Assembly (NCBI GenBank): GCA_012270065.1
Contig: JAAXJB010000039.1
Location: 258,832-322,831, forward strand
Length of the DNA: 64,000 bases
Reading direction: 5' to 3'
Origin: Rubripirellula sp.
GTDB taxonomy: Bacteria; Planctomycetota; Planctomycetia; Pirellulales; Pirellulaceae
Of this stretch, positions 50,483 to 59,906 are shown in pieces (the first letter of the stretch is position 1; every line of letters begins with the position of its first letter). Position numbers and translations under genes: made by a program. The notes under the pieces are model-generated. The model worked only from the letters and a program-made list of their open reading frames with translations. It did not search any database and was not told the DNA's origin.

Positions 50483-51370
50483 TCACATCATCGTCCCGAA
50501 ACTGTCCATCAACATCTGGACAACTAAACGCCAACCATCAACCAAAACAAAGAGCAGGAGTTTGAATGGCAGCGAAATAACCTGCGGTGGCAACATCAAC
50601 ATTCCCATCGAAATCGTCACACTGGCAACGACCAGGTCCACAATCAGAAATGGCAGATAAATCTGAAAACCCATCAGGAAAGCTGTCTTCAACTCACTCA
50701 GTATGTAAGCCGGTAGCAGAACACGGAGCGGAACATCCTCAAACGAACTTGGTAGCGGTGCATCAGGGTCCATGTATTGATAAAACAGATGCACATCATC
50801 GTGATTTCCTGCCACATCAATCTGGCGGGCCATGAATTCTCGAATTGGAATGGAACCAGCCTCATAAGCTTCCTCCATCGTCATCGACACTTCAGGGTCT
50901 GTGTAGGGTTTGATCGCATCGCTATATACGCGAGACCATACCGGTGACATCACAAACAACGTCATGAACAGAGCAATGCTTGTCATGACCTGACTCGGCG
51001 GCAATGACTGCAAACCGATGGCCTGTCTCAACAAGCCAAGCACAATGATGATTCGCACATAGCACGTTGTCATCAAGAGAACCGCCGGGGCCAAACTCAA
51101 TACCGTCAACAGCAACAGTACCTGAAGGCTGCTACTGAGCCCCTCCGGACTCGTCCATGCCTCTGGTCCACCTCCCAAACCCTCCAAGGGAGTGTTATCC
51201 AAATCAGGAAGCGAACTGCCGCTTCTCGAAAAGATCGTGGGCGCTGAAGGGCTCTCCAGACTCAATGGGATTTCGGAGGTCTGTCCAGCCGGGATCCCCT
51301 GCGCAAAGGCGCACGCAGTACCTGTCAGCAACAGGCAAAGAACCCATCGAATGAAAAACAAACCGTTCAA
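50483..51370 (-). CDS. fliP: Flagellar export protein FliP
   Basis: LSLAPAVLLMTTCYVRIIIVLGLLRQAIGLQSLPPSQVMTSIALFMTLFVM; SELKTAFLMGFQIYLPFLIVDLVVASVTISMGMLMLPPQVISLPFKLLLFVLVDGW. Confidence 0.97.
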   Translation of the reverse strand: MNGLFFIRWVLCLLLTGTACAFAQGIPAGQTSEIPLSLESPSAPTIFSRSGSSLPDLDNTPLEGLGGGPEAWTSPEGLSSSLQVLLLLTVLSLAPAVLLMTTCYVRIIIVLGLLRQAIGLQSLPPSQVMTSIALFMTLFVMSPVWSRVYSDAIKPYTDPEVSMTMEEAYEAGSIPIREFMARQIDVAGNHDDVHLFYQYMDPDAPLPSSFEDVPLRVLLPAYILSELKTAFLMGFQIYLPFLIVDLVVASVTISMGMLMLPPQVISLPFKLLLFVLVDGWRLVVQMLMDSFGTMM

Positions 51371-51497
51371 CCGCGTACGCTCCCTCGAGTCCAGTGGACG
51401 ACTAAGTGGGAGAGTAGGGAATCACGAGATTTGATTGGAAGGCGAATTTCGACACTAAGTGGTAGAAACTTGAGCCAAAATCAAAAAAGGAGTGCTT

Positions 51498-51959
51498 TCA
51501 GCCATAAAACTGGTAAAGCATCAGGTACACCAGCACCCCGGTCACGGAAACATACATCCAAGCGGGAAACGCAAAACGCACCAGCCGCTTGTGTTCATCG
51601 ATACGCCCCCTGATGGCCAGGAAAATCGCCCGCAAAGCCAAAACAGGGACAATAATTGCTAGCATCAGGTGGGTGATCAAAATCCCGTAGTACGTGTAGC
51701 GGGCTGCCAGAGGTGCAACATCCGTGTTCGTTGGGAACTTATTGTTGAACTCGCCAATGGTCATATAAAGCGACAGTTTGTGCAGCAAGTACATCAGCAG
51801 AAACACTGCGCTGACGCCCAAGGCGGATAGCATCATGGTTTTATGACGGCGTGCCTTACCACGCCGAATGCTAACCAGACCCATGAGCAGCAGAATTGTC
51901 GCTAACAGATTCAATGCTGCAGTCAGGTGCGGTAGGTTTGCGGCTAAAAAATCCCACAT
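51498..51959 (-). CDS. DUF420 family membrane protein
   Basis: LPHLTAALNLLATILLLMGLVSIRRGKARRHKTMMLSALGVSAVFLLMYLLHK; YYGILITHLMLAIIVPVLALRA. Confidence 0.88.
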   Translation of the reverse strand: MWDFLAANLPHLTAALNLLATILLLMGLVSIRRGKARRHKTMMLSALGVSAVFLLMYLLHKLSLYMTIGEFNNKFPTNTDVAPLAARYTYYGILITHLMLAIIVPVLALRAIFLAIRGRIDEHKRLVRFAFPAWMYVSVTGVLVYLMLYQFYG

Positions 51960-52663
51960 TATGAGGCCTCTCCTTTTATCATCTCTCGTATTTTTTCCTG
52001 CAATTTTTTGAATTGCGGTTTATCAGGCCAGTTGTAAAAACCCTCGATCTTTCCTTCGGGGTCAACCAGAACGAATCTTTCGGTATGAAATTGTTTGTTC
52101 ACAGGTTGACGGAAAATTTCACCACCAACTCGTCTGATGTAAGTCAAATCCCCTGTCATGAACAGCCATTGCTCGGGATCGGCACCAAATCTTGCTGCAT
52201 ACTCGGTCAAAACTTCTGGCGTATCTGTTTCAGGATCCACCGAGATCGCAACAAACTTCACACCTTGTCCCGCAAACATGTTTTGGAGTTCTTGCAGTTT
52301 CTGATTCTGCTGAATACAGATACTGGGGCAGGTGCTGAAAAAAAAGCTCACAACATAAGGCTGTCCAAGCAGCTGCTCACTTTTAACAAGCTGCCCGCTT
52401 CTTTCGATCAACTCAAACCGACTGAGCCATTCCTCATCTTCTGGTGGATGACTTGGATCAGGGCTCTCAATTTCCGAGGACAACGTGCCATCGTCCTCGA
52501 CACCGGAACCACCATTTCGATAGACAACTTCGTCCGGCCCCGGTCCTTCAATACTCCGCTGATCACGAGCTGACCGCCAAAGCAGCCCCAGCCCAATGCC
52601 AGCCAAAACAATCAAGGAAACATGCCAAACCGTTCGCATCACTTCACCTCTATACAATGACAT
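51959..52663 (-). CDS. SCO1/SenC family copper/redox protein
   Basis: GQPYVVSFFFSTCPSICIQQNQKLQELQ (CxxxC); VKFVAISVDPETDTPEVL; HTERFVLVDPEGKIEGFYN. Confidence 0.93.
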   Translation of the reverse strand: MSLYRGEVMRTVWHVSLIVLAGIGLGLLWRSARDQRSIEGPGPDEVVYRNGGSGVEDDGTLSSEIESPDPSHPPEDEEWLSRFELIERSGQLVKSEQLLGQPYVVSFFFSTCPSICIQQNQKLQELQNMFAGQGVKFVAISVDPETDTPEVLTEYAARFGADPEQWLFMTGDLTYIRRVGGEIFRQPVNKQFHTERFVLVDPEGKIEGFYNWPDKPQFKKLQEKIREMIKGEAS

Positions 52664-53561
52664 CCACTTTGCGACTTCCCCTCATCAATAGCCATGCAAT
52701 GACCAAAGTCAGGCACGCTGCCAATACTGTAACCATCCAGCAGGTCAAAGAGGACGGCGCGAAACCAGCATCGGAGAAGTCAATCTGCGGAAAGACCAAC
52801 CGCCGCATCTCGACCATGGAATAACTCAGGGGATTCGAACGCATGATACCACCAAGAACCCACTGACCGATGCCTGCGTCGTCTCCCAGAGCAGGGATAG
52901 GAAAAAAGGTACCACTCAAGAGCCACATTGGCATCAAGCCCAGCATCATGATCGCATGGAATCCTTGCGTACTTTCCATCGGCCAGGCAACGATCATGCC
53001 GAGTCCACACATCGCCAGTGCAACAACAGCCATGAGCCCCATTAATGGGAAGATGGCCCCACCGGGGTCGGCTGTACCAACAAGCCAAACCAGACCCAAA
53101 AAGAAAGCAGCCTGCACCCATGCAATGGCTGACCCACCGATGATTTTCCCAACCAGCACAGGCCACCTGCCAACTGGCGCAACAAGCACTGCCTGCATGA
53201 ACCCCTCGCGACGGTCTTCGATCACAGAGATGGTGGAAAAAATCGCGGTAAAAAGCAGGATCAAAGCCAGTGTGCCCGGAAGAAAAAACTGCATGAAGTT
53301 CAGTTCTCCGGCACTTTGAAAAGCACCATCAAGGCCTGTTCCAAACAGGATCCAGAATAACAAAGGCTGTACCACGGCAGCCGTGACCCGGTTCCGCTGG
53401 CGAAAAAAACGCACCCACTCCCGCTTGGCCAACATCCATGCCGCTGCCATGCCAATGCGCAAGGGATTGGCCGGAACATCATTGATGTCGCTCTCGATGT
53501 CTGTTTCAGCACCAGTCTTCGCCACACTGCTGTTCATTGGCTCCAAAGTTCTTTCTTCCAT
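52650..53561 (-). CDS. ABC-2 type transporter permease
   Basis: WVRFFRQRNRVTAAVVQPLLFWILFGTGL; FFLPGTLALILLFTAIFSTISVIEDRREGFMQAVLVAPVGRWPVLVGKIIGGSA. Confidence 0.92.
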   Translation of the reverse strand: MEERTLEPMNSSVAKTGAETDIESDINDVPANPLRIGMAAAWMLAKREWVRFFRQRNRVTAAVVQPLLFWILFGTGLDGAFQSAGELNFMQFFLPGTLALILLFTAIFSTISVIEDRREGFMQAVLVAPVGRWPVLVGKIIGGSAIAWVQAAFFLGLVWLVGTADPGGAIFPLMGLMAVVALAMCGLGMIVAWPMESTQGFHAIMMLGLMPMWLLSGTFFPIPALGDDAGIGQWVLGGIMRSNPLSYSMVEMRRLVFPQIDFSDAGFAPSSLTCWMVTVLAACLTLVIAWLLMRGSRKVDVIV

Positions 53562-53616
53562 CGGAAACCTCCTCTATGAGGCGTTCTGGTTTCACCTATC
53601 CGCTGCACCACACGTC

Positions 53617-54570
53617 TCATGGCGTAAATGCCTGTCCCGTTTTTGCGATGAAAACATCCTCCAAACTTGGGCGTCCCAGGCTGACAGACTGAGCATCCTC
53701 ACCAAGTGCGTCAACTAGTTCCGGAATTAATGTCGCTGGTGAATCCACCCTCAATCGGACTTGCTGATGGACTCGTTGCGGCTGTAACTGAAATTGGTCT
53801 CGAAGCACAGTTTCGACCCTTGAAGCATCCTTTGCTTCGATGGTGATTAATCCATCGCCCAACTCTGCACGCAGTTCACCCGGAGTTCCCTCCGCAATCA
53901 ACTTTCCCTGAGACATAATTGCGATTTCATCTGCCTTGTCGGCCTCTTCCAGCAGATGCGTTGTCAATAAGACAGCAGTGCCCTGCTCAGCCAGTTCGCG
54001 TATGAAGTCCCAGAGTTTCAGGCGTGCCTTGGGATCCAACCCGGTACTTGGTTCATCGAGTAAAAGCAGGCGTGGCCGGTGCAGCATCCCCTTGGCCAAT
54101 TCCACACGCCGCTTCAAACCGCCGGAAAGCATTTGGCACGGTTGGTGCCTGCGTTCCACCAGGTCCAGTTGTTGCAACACTGCGTCCCGTCTATCGCGAA
54201 GTGCGGCACCATGAATGCCGTACAGCGCCCCTTGGCAGGCAATGTTTTCATCAATTGTCAATTTCAGGTCCAAACTTGGAGCCTGAAACACGATGCCAAT
54301 CTGCCGGCGCACCTCAAGCGGCTGGTGCTGACAATCAAAGCCGCCAATCCGGACTTGCCCCTGTTGAATCGGCAACAGTGTGCACAATATTCGAAAGAGC
54401 GTAGTCTTTCCGCTCCCGTTGGGCCCCAACAGCGCGAAAACATGTCCGGAATTGAGCGTCAAATCAATTCCGCCGAGTGCAGCATGCTCACCATAATGAT
54501 GGTGCAGATCCTGCACGGTGCAAACCGCCGACGAACTGGTTTGCCCACGATCACTCACAGGCTCACTCAC
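53617..54570 (-). CDS. ABC transporter ATP-binding protein
   Basis: FALLGPNGSGKTTLFRIL; CQMLSGGLKRRVELAKGMLHRPRLLLLDEPSTGLDPKARLKLWDFI. Confidence 0.96.
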   Translation of the reverse strand: MSEPVSDRGQTSSSAVCTVQDLHHHYGEHAALGGIDLTLNSGHVFALLGPNGSGKTTLFRILCTLLPIQQGQVRIGGFDCQHQPLEVRRQIGIVFQAPSLDLKLTIDENIACQGALYGIHGAALRDRRDAVLQQLDLVERRHQPCQMLSGGLKRRVELAKGMLHRPRLLLLDEPSTGLDPKARLKLWDFIRELAEQGTAVLLTTHLLEEADKADEIAIMSQGKLIAEGTPGELRAELGDGLITIEAKDASRVETVLRDQFQLQPQRVHQQVRLRVDSPATLIPELVDALGEDAQSVSLGRPSLEDVFIAKTGQAFTP

Positions 54571-55649
54571 CAGAACAGTCGCAATGTGACAACAGCCAAG
54601 ACTGCAGGCAGTACCAACAACGAGGATCGCAGCAGTGTCCTCGCCGAGGTGTCGTCAGGACATCGGGCAAAGCGTATTGATGCCAAAAGCATCGGCCAAG
54701 CCGCCGCAAGCACAGCGATGGAACCCACAATCGCGCCGATCGTGCCAGCGGGCAACCAGCAGAGGGTGATGCCTGCCGCAATCAGAAAACCAGACCCAAT
54801 GATGCTCTGCCAACCTGCGCTACGTCCCGTTGGTTCTTCGGTCGTAGTCATTTTGAAACCGGCTTCTTTGTATTGACGCCGATACATCCAGGCGATCGAC
54901 ATGAAATGCGGGTACTGCCACGCGACGAGAACTCCAACCAGCAGCCAGCCAGTCCATTCGTTGACCTGCCCCCCATTCGTTGCCGTGTAGCCAATCAATA
55001 CTGGCAACGCTCCCGCAACTGCTCCTAGAGTCGTGTTCCAAGAAGTGCGAACCTTCATGGGTGTATACACGAGTACGTACAAGAGCCATGTGACTACGCC
55101 GATAGCGGCAGGAACAGCTCCGAAGTTGGTGGCGAGTACCGTTGCCCCGACTACGCCAAGCAATGCGGCGAACACAGCAGCGGATATGGGAGACAAGCGA
55201 CCCGATGCTATTGGCCGACTCGCTGTCCGTGTCATTCGCCGATCTATGACTCGTTCCCAAATCTGATTACCTGCTCCGGCACTCCCGGCGATCGCGGCAG
55301 TCCCAATCAACAACCACATCAGGCTGACGGCAGAAACGAGTCCAGAGGCTCCGATCATTGCCGTTGCACAGGTTGTCACCAAGATCATGACGACAATACG
55401 CGGCTTGGTGAGTTGCAAGTAATCCGCAAATGTACCAATCCAGGCCGACCGGGTCTCAGACGTTCGCATCTGCTTCGTTGTCGAAACCACACTGCCCTGC
55501 CCTGCTCCATCATCGGAGCCAAACTCGGCTTGAGATTGCCCCGCCATGGCATCGACCGAAACACCGCTGGATTGCGATAGACCGGTAGTTCGACGTGCTG
55601 TGGGGCACCCCGCGCTTTGCGTCTCGGCTGAAAGTAGGTCGGTTGCCAT
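54567..55649 (-). CDS. ctaB: Protoheme IX farnesyltransferase
   Basis: LTKPRIVVMILVTTCATAMIGA; GSAGAGNQIWERVIDRRMTRTASRPIASGRLSP; VAWQYPHFMSIAWMYRRQYKEAGFKM. Confidence 0.95.
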   Translation of the reverse strand: MATDLLSAETQSAGCPTARRTTGLSQSSGVSVDAMAGQSQAEFGSDDGAGQGSVVSTTKQMRTSETRSAWIGTFADYLQLTKPRIVVMILVTTCATAMIGASGLVSAVSLMWLLIGTAAIAGSAGAGNQIWERVIDRRMTRTASRPIASGRLSPISAAVFAALLGVVGATVLATNFGAVPAAIGVVTWLLYVLVYTPMKVRTSWNTTLGAVAGALPVLIGYTATNGGQVNEWTGWLLVGVLVAWQYPHFMSIAWMYRRQYKEAGFKMTTTEEPTGRSAGWQSIIGSGFLIAAGITLCWLPAGTIGAIVGSIAVLAAAWPMLLASIRFARCPDDTSARTLLRSSLLVLPAVLAVVTLRLFW

Positions 55650-55666
55650 AGGTTATCTGAGACCGC

Positions 55667-56734
55667 TCAAACGGTGGCAGGTTCAAGTACCTGCTGCTCT
55701 GTGTTGTTTCTATATTCGTATTCAGTCGGCTCGGCGACGTCACGATCGACATTTGACTTGAGGCAATGTTGTGACCTCAGCACGCGAACCAGTAACATCG
55801 AGGACACCGCCAAAATCAACGATCCCGTCGCCACATGCGAAGTCACGATGATCGAGTCGGAAAAACCCTTGGCTCGGACCAGAAACCCTGTTGATCCGGG
55901 GAACCAATCCAAGATTGTCGGCCATCCGTAATTCACAACCCATGTCCCCACGCCCAGCGCGATCTGGATTCCCACTAATCCTATCAGCAATCCGGCTGGC
56001 CGCGAGAGCGTCAAATCGCCGCAGCGACGGATCCTCAACCAGGCCAGCATCGTGATAAACCAGAGAAAAAAGGCAACAATCACGTGCGTCGCCACGATCA
56101 TCGCAAATCCGCCGGGTGCGGCATTTGGCTGCACATGCCTCAACTGCGCCCCCAAAACCAACTGTGTGTAGGAGAGCACCGGGATTGCAACCACCAAAGC
56201 AACACACCCGGGACTCAACGGTCTTTCGCCCAGCCGAGCCCAATACCCGTTCCAACGTCGGCCCGTCACCACTGCGGCTGCGACACAAAGAGCGAAAAAC
56301 GCAGGTCCAAAGCAGCCGTGAACCATGGCCAAAGTCCGGTCACTCCAGACGACCCGCATCCCGCCAAGCAGCCCCTGACTAATCACAGCCAAAAGCAGGC
56401 CCCACGTCAGAACAACCACCCAGCGACGTCGTTCCCTGAAATAGGCAGACGCAACAAGACAAATTGCAACCAAACCAACTACCGCGCCCAAGAGTCGGTG
56501 CCCGTGTTCAATGAAAAGATCAAACGGTCCCAATAGCCAAGTCTTGTAGGGATACAGGAACAGGTTGTAGCCGTAAGTCCCCGGCCAATCTGGAACAGCC
56601 ATGCCAGCATCATAAGTCGTCACCAAGCCACCGACCCATATCAGTGGCCAAACAAGGCAAACGAGCAACACGCACAAGCGATGGATCAACGATCCCTGCT
56701 CGTGAAAGTCAGCGAGATTCGATTCCGCTCCCAT
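55667..56734 (-). CDS. ctaA: Heme A synthase (CtaA/COX15 family)
   Basis: GGLVTTYDAGMAVPDWPGTYGYNLFLYP; FIEHGHRLLGAVVGL; TLAMVHGCFGPAFFALCVA; SHVATGSLILA. Start set at MGAESNLADFHEQ. Confidence 0.93.
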   Translation of the reverse strand: MGAESNLADFHEQGSLIHRLCVLLVCLVWPLIWVGGLVTTYDAGMAVPDWPGTYGYNLFLYPYKTWLLGPFDLFIEHGHRLLGAVVGLVAICLVASAYFRERRRWVVVLTWGLLLAVISQGLLGGMRVVWSDRTLAMVHGCFGPAFFALCVAAAVVTGRRWNGYWARLGERPLSPGCVALVVAIPVLSYTQLVLGAQLRHVQPNAAPGGFAMIVATHVIVAFFLWFITMLAWLRIRRCGDLTLSRPAGLLIGLVGIQIALGVGTWVVNYGWPTILDWFPGSTGFLVRAKGFSDSIIVTSHVATGSLILAVSSMLLVRVLRSQHCLKSNVDRDVAEPTEYEYRNNTEQQVLEPATV

Positions 56735-56741
56735 TATCCGT

Positions 56742-56942
56742 TCACTGACCCCGACTGTTGTTCCAGTAAAACAGTTTTTCAGCCACCACTCCGCCCAACA
56801 CACAACCACCGCCCCAAAACAAGGCGGAAGCGACCATCCCTTGGAAGCCAATCATCACCATGGCGACGTATCCAGCCGCTAATCCGAGGATCGCTCCGCT
56901 CGATCGGTAGAGCTGCTTTGTTTTCGAAGGTTGGTCTAGCAT
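56742..56942 (-). CDS. Small membrane protein upstream of ctaA
   Basis: 66 aa with hydrophobic GAILGLAAGYVAMVMIGFQGMVASALFWGGGCVLGGVVAEKLFYW; fits tightly between the cytochrome c gene and ctaA. Confidence 0.55.
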   Translation of the reverse strand: MLDQPSKTKQLYRSSGAILGLAAGYVAMVMIGFQGMVASALFWGGGCVLGGVVAEKLFYWNNSRGQ

Positions 56943-56981
56943 CTGAATTCTCTGTCCATCAAGCGTTTCACCCCCATAATA

Positions 56982-58232
56982 TTAGCGTGACGTCGAGAGG
57001 TGCTGTACATATCGAACGAGATCCCATATTTCCTCGACCGTCAAACCTTTTCCGTTGGGTTCACTCACAACCTCAACCGCCGGCATTGGTGTTCCGGCTA
57101 TCCCCTGCGTGATCCTGCGGAAGAGCGACGCAGCATCACCACCTCCGTGAAAAACTCCGCCCTGCAGTTTTCGGGGCATGATGCGTCTTGGCTTCAAAGC
57201 CCCGGCCTCACGAAATGGTTTCAAGGCCTCATCATCATCTGGTGTCAAACCGATACGCGTGGTGTATTCTTTCGTCCAGTCATCATAATCCAGCGTTGGA
57301 AGACTGCCGTCACCCGAGGGACCGTGGCAACCGGCACAGTTTGCCACCTTCCCGTGAAAAACTTCTTTGCCTCTTGCGATCGATGCTGCCAACGCCTTGC
57401 CTGTCAAGTCACTGAACGATGGCACCGGCACTTCATGATCCTGAGTCTCCGCCCAATCCGCATGGACACGCTCCAGAACCTCGTGCACGACTTCTCCACC
57501 TTCCCCCTCATTACGACTGTCAAGCTCCCACCCATCTTCTGGAGACGTCTCTCCGTAATCCAATTCATCGATCGCAGCTGCGATCACTCTGCGCTCAACT
57601 TCGCCTCGGGTCGACAGGAAGATGACGTAATCTACCAAGGCATCGACGTCCTCCGGATCCACCAAAGCAAATGAGGGCATTGCTGTTCCCGGAATTCCGT
57701 TCACGAGAATCTGGCGTATGTCATGACGGGTTGGCTTCTTTCCCCGCTCGGTGGATTTCCACTTGAAAACGCCGTGTCGGAAATCCCGTGGGTAGGGATT
57801 CTGAAAAACACTCGCAGCTCCCAGACCGCTCCCCTCCAGTGCATGACAAACAACACAGTGCTCGCGGAACAAACCCAGATGTGTGCCGTCTTTCTCACTA
57901 CTCACGGGACCACTCGATCGCACCAGATTCTGCAAGTCGGCCAGATTGTTATCCGGCAGAGGCCATGATGGATCATCAGGGGTTCCATACAGTTCCTGAA
58001 CCACTCGCCTGGCATCCTCAGTGGCACGCTCTGCTGAAGCTCCCCGCGTCTTCTCTAACGATAGAGAAAACACCCGATTGGGTAGAAAGGTTTCAATTCG
58101 AGCATCACACCCGAGAATGAAACAAACAGCAATCAGGACTGCATTACGCACAAGATGACCAGACGAAAGACGTTCAGATGAGTCAGCACAACACTGTACG
58201 CTAATTGAACCGTGAGTGATCGATTCCTGCAA
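56982..58232 (-). CDS. Di-heme cytochrome c, lipoprotein-like
   Basis: EHCVVCHALEGSGLG and GKVANCAGCHGPSGDGSLPT; lipobox-like VCFILGCDAR near the N-terminus. Confidence 0.88.
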   Translation of the reverse strand: MQESITHGSISVQCCADSSERLSSGHLVRNAVLIAVCFILGCDARIETFLPNRVFSLSLEKTRGASAERATEDARRVVQELYGTPDDPSWPLPDNNLADLQNLVRSSGPVSSEKDGTHLGLFREHCVVCHALEGSGLGAASVFQNPYPRDFRHGVFKWKSTERGKKPTRHDIRQILVNGIPGTAMPSFALVDPEDVDALVDYVIFLSTRGEVERRVIAAAIDELDYGETSPEDGWELDSRNEGEGGEVVHEVLERVHADWAETQDHEVPVPSFSDLTGKALAASIARGKEVFHGKVANCAGCHGPSGDGSLPTLDYDDWTKEYTTRIGLTPDDDEALKPFREAGALKPRRIMPRKLQGGVFHGGGDAASLFRRITQGIAGTPMPAVEVVSEPNGKGLTVEEIWDLVRYVQHLSTSR

Positions 58233-58546
58233 ACGCTACCCATTGTCGCACCCATGGAAAAAGCAGGAGCAGTTTCTGCCGAGGAATTCTACTCACTCCG
58301 ATCGAATCGTCATTTCCCAACGAATTCCAGCAAAAAGAAAGGAATCCTCGTCCCACACTTCCGGGGCCTCCCGTCGGCGGGTGACACAAGATGGGCCGCA
58401 TCCATTGCGAACAAATCAAGGGTTATTCCATTTGTGCCGATTCTCGGAAGCCGGCTGGCCAGACTCCAAAGCTGGTCATCACGGTCGCCCACGCTTGAGT
58501 ACGCGTCCAAGTAAGTACGTATCTGCTTCGGAAGCTGTCGCCAATT

Positions 58547-58579
58547 GCAAAACCGCCAAGCCGCAGCGGCTTGGCGGTT
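58547..58579 (-). terminator. Intrinsic terminator downstream of the cupredoxin-like gene
   Basis: Perfect 13-bp stem aaccgccaagccg/cggcttggcggtt (58551-58563/58567-58579) with a TTTT run on the minus strand. Confidence 0.85.
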
Positions 58580-58651
58580 CATCGTTGCAAGGAGCTTATC
58601 CATGGTTGGCAAAACGACACCGGAGAGCCGGCAACCAAGTGATGGACGGCA

Positions 58652-58689
58652 TCAGAATCAGTCAGCACTCAGAATCAGTCAGCACTCAG
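58652..58689. repeat. 17-bp direct tandem duplication (tcagaatcagtcagcac x2) spanning the stop codon of the 58675 gene
   Basis: Read directly from 58652-58685, plus a partial third copy tcag. Confidence 0.9.
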
Positions 58690-59445
58690 CGCATCGGCTG
58701 GAATCACAACTGTTCCAAGATCATTCATCCCCGGTTTGATATCAACTTCAAACCGACTACGACTCCACTCTTCCGACTTGCCGTTGATTTCAACTTCCTT
58801 GATGCCACCAGCTTCGTGGTAAACACGGAAGACGAGTTCCTCACCTGCAGGCAAACCTTTGATGGTCAAATCGCCATTCTCATCACTTACAGCGGCAAAC
58901 GGATGATCAAGAACAACGACATAAGACTTCATCCATGGGTGGATATTGCAGTCCACTGGGATCGGAGCAGGCTCACTTTCTTCAAGCGCAACCGACTTTT
59001 CCTGACCTGCTGGAATCGTAAAGTTCTGCTGTTTGTTATTGAAGAACCCAAGATTGGCGTTGTGCCCAACTGCATCTGGATTGGTGACCTTCAACGTATC
59101 CCCGGTCTGGGCAATGACGATATGTGGTTCAAAACGACATAGGTCGTTTGCAAGTGTCAATGTCTTTTTGGCCGGCGGTACCGGATCCAACTTGGACCCT
59201 CCCCTACCGGTGTAAACATAAACGACAACATTTTTCACGCCTTTGTTCTTTGGATTCACCAACAACCGCTCGTTCATGAGCTTGGATTTGCCACAGAACT
59301 GAACATCTTTGTTGACATCGATCGCAGATGGATCCGGTGCATCTCCGGCGTACTCGAAATGAATCTTGAGATCACCTGTCTCTGCTCTTGCCGGCATGGA
59401 AACAATCAGCAGCAGCGCGACAGCGGGGAACAACATTATCTTCAA
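58675..59445 (-). CDS. Secreted cupredoxin-like protein (methylamine utilization-like)
   Basis: Signal peptide; CRFEPHIVIAQTGDTLKVTNPDAVGHNANLGFFNN; PVDCNIHPWMKSYVVVLDHPFAAVSDENGDLTIKGLPAGE. Confidence 0.85.
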   Translation of the reverse strand: MKIMLFPAVALLLIVSMPARAETGDLKIHFEYAGDAPDPSAIDVNKDVQFCGKSKLMNERLLVNPKNKGVKNVVVYVYTGRGGSKLDPVPPAKKTLTLANDLCRFEPHIVIAQTGDTLKVTNPDAVGHNANLGFFNNKQQNFTIPAGQEKSVALEESEPAPIPVDCNIHPWMKSYVVVLDHPFAAVSDENGDLTIKGLPAGEELVFRVYHEAGGIKEVEINGKSEEWSRSRFEVDIKPGMNDLGTVVIPADALSAD

Positions 59446-59906
59446 CGGTGTCTCTCCTTTGGAGGGATCGAAAGGGGTTTTGCATATGGTCTACCAACAG
59501 CCAACCATCAATCCCCCAGTGTAACCAACGAAAACGCCGGCGCATTGCACAAATTGTCTGTGACAGGAATGTGTGTCACCGGGTCCATACTCGCCAGAGA
59601 GGAAAAGTGGCGACCGAAGAGGTATGAAAAACCCTCGATCGCCACCCATTCAATAAGCCTTTCGCGAAGAAAGCGCCGTCCAAATGGGTGGGTAATCGGG
59701 ATGGACGGCAGAACTACATTCCTCGGCGGGACCGGTACAATATTATGCATTAGCGGAAGATTGTCTACCGCTATCAGCTGATAACACACCAAAAGAGACC
59801 TCTACTACCCGGGAATGTCTGCCGGCTGTCTAAGCAACGCGTCAGGCTTTAAATTGCTGGGCGTGAGAGAGTTGCATGCATATTAGCCCGATCAAATTAG
59901 GTAGTT

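Noticed and set aside
54079-54876. 265-aa plus-strand ORF opposite the ABC ATPase and ctaB
   Set aside because: Antisense to two conserved genes, crosses their junction, no coherent domain.
58216-59142. 308-aa plus-strand ORF
   Set aside because: Antisense to the cupredoxin-like gene and crosses the terminator hairpin and tandem repeat; composition is not protein-like and no family motif is seen.
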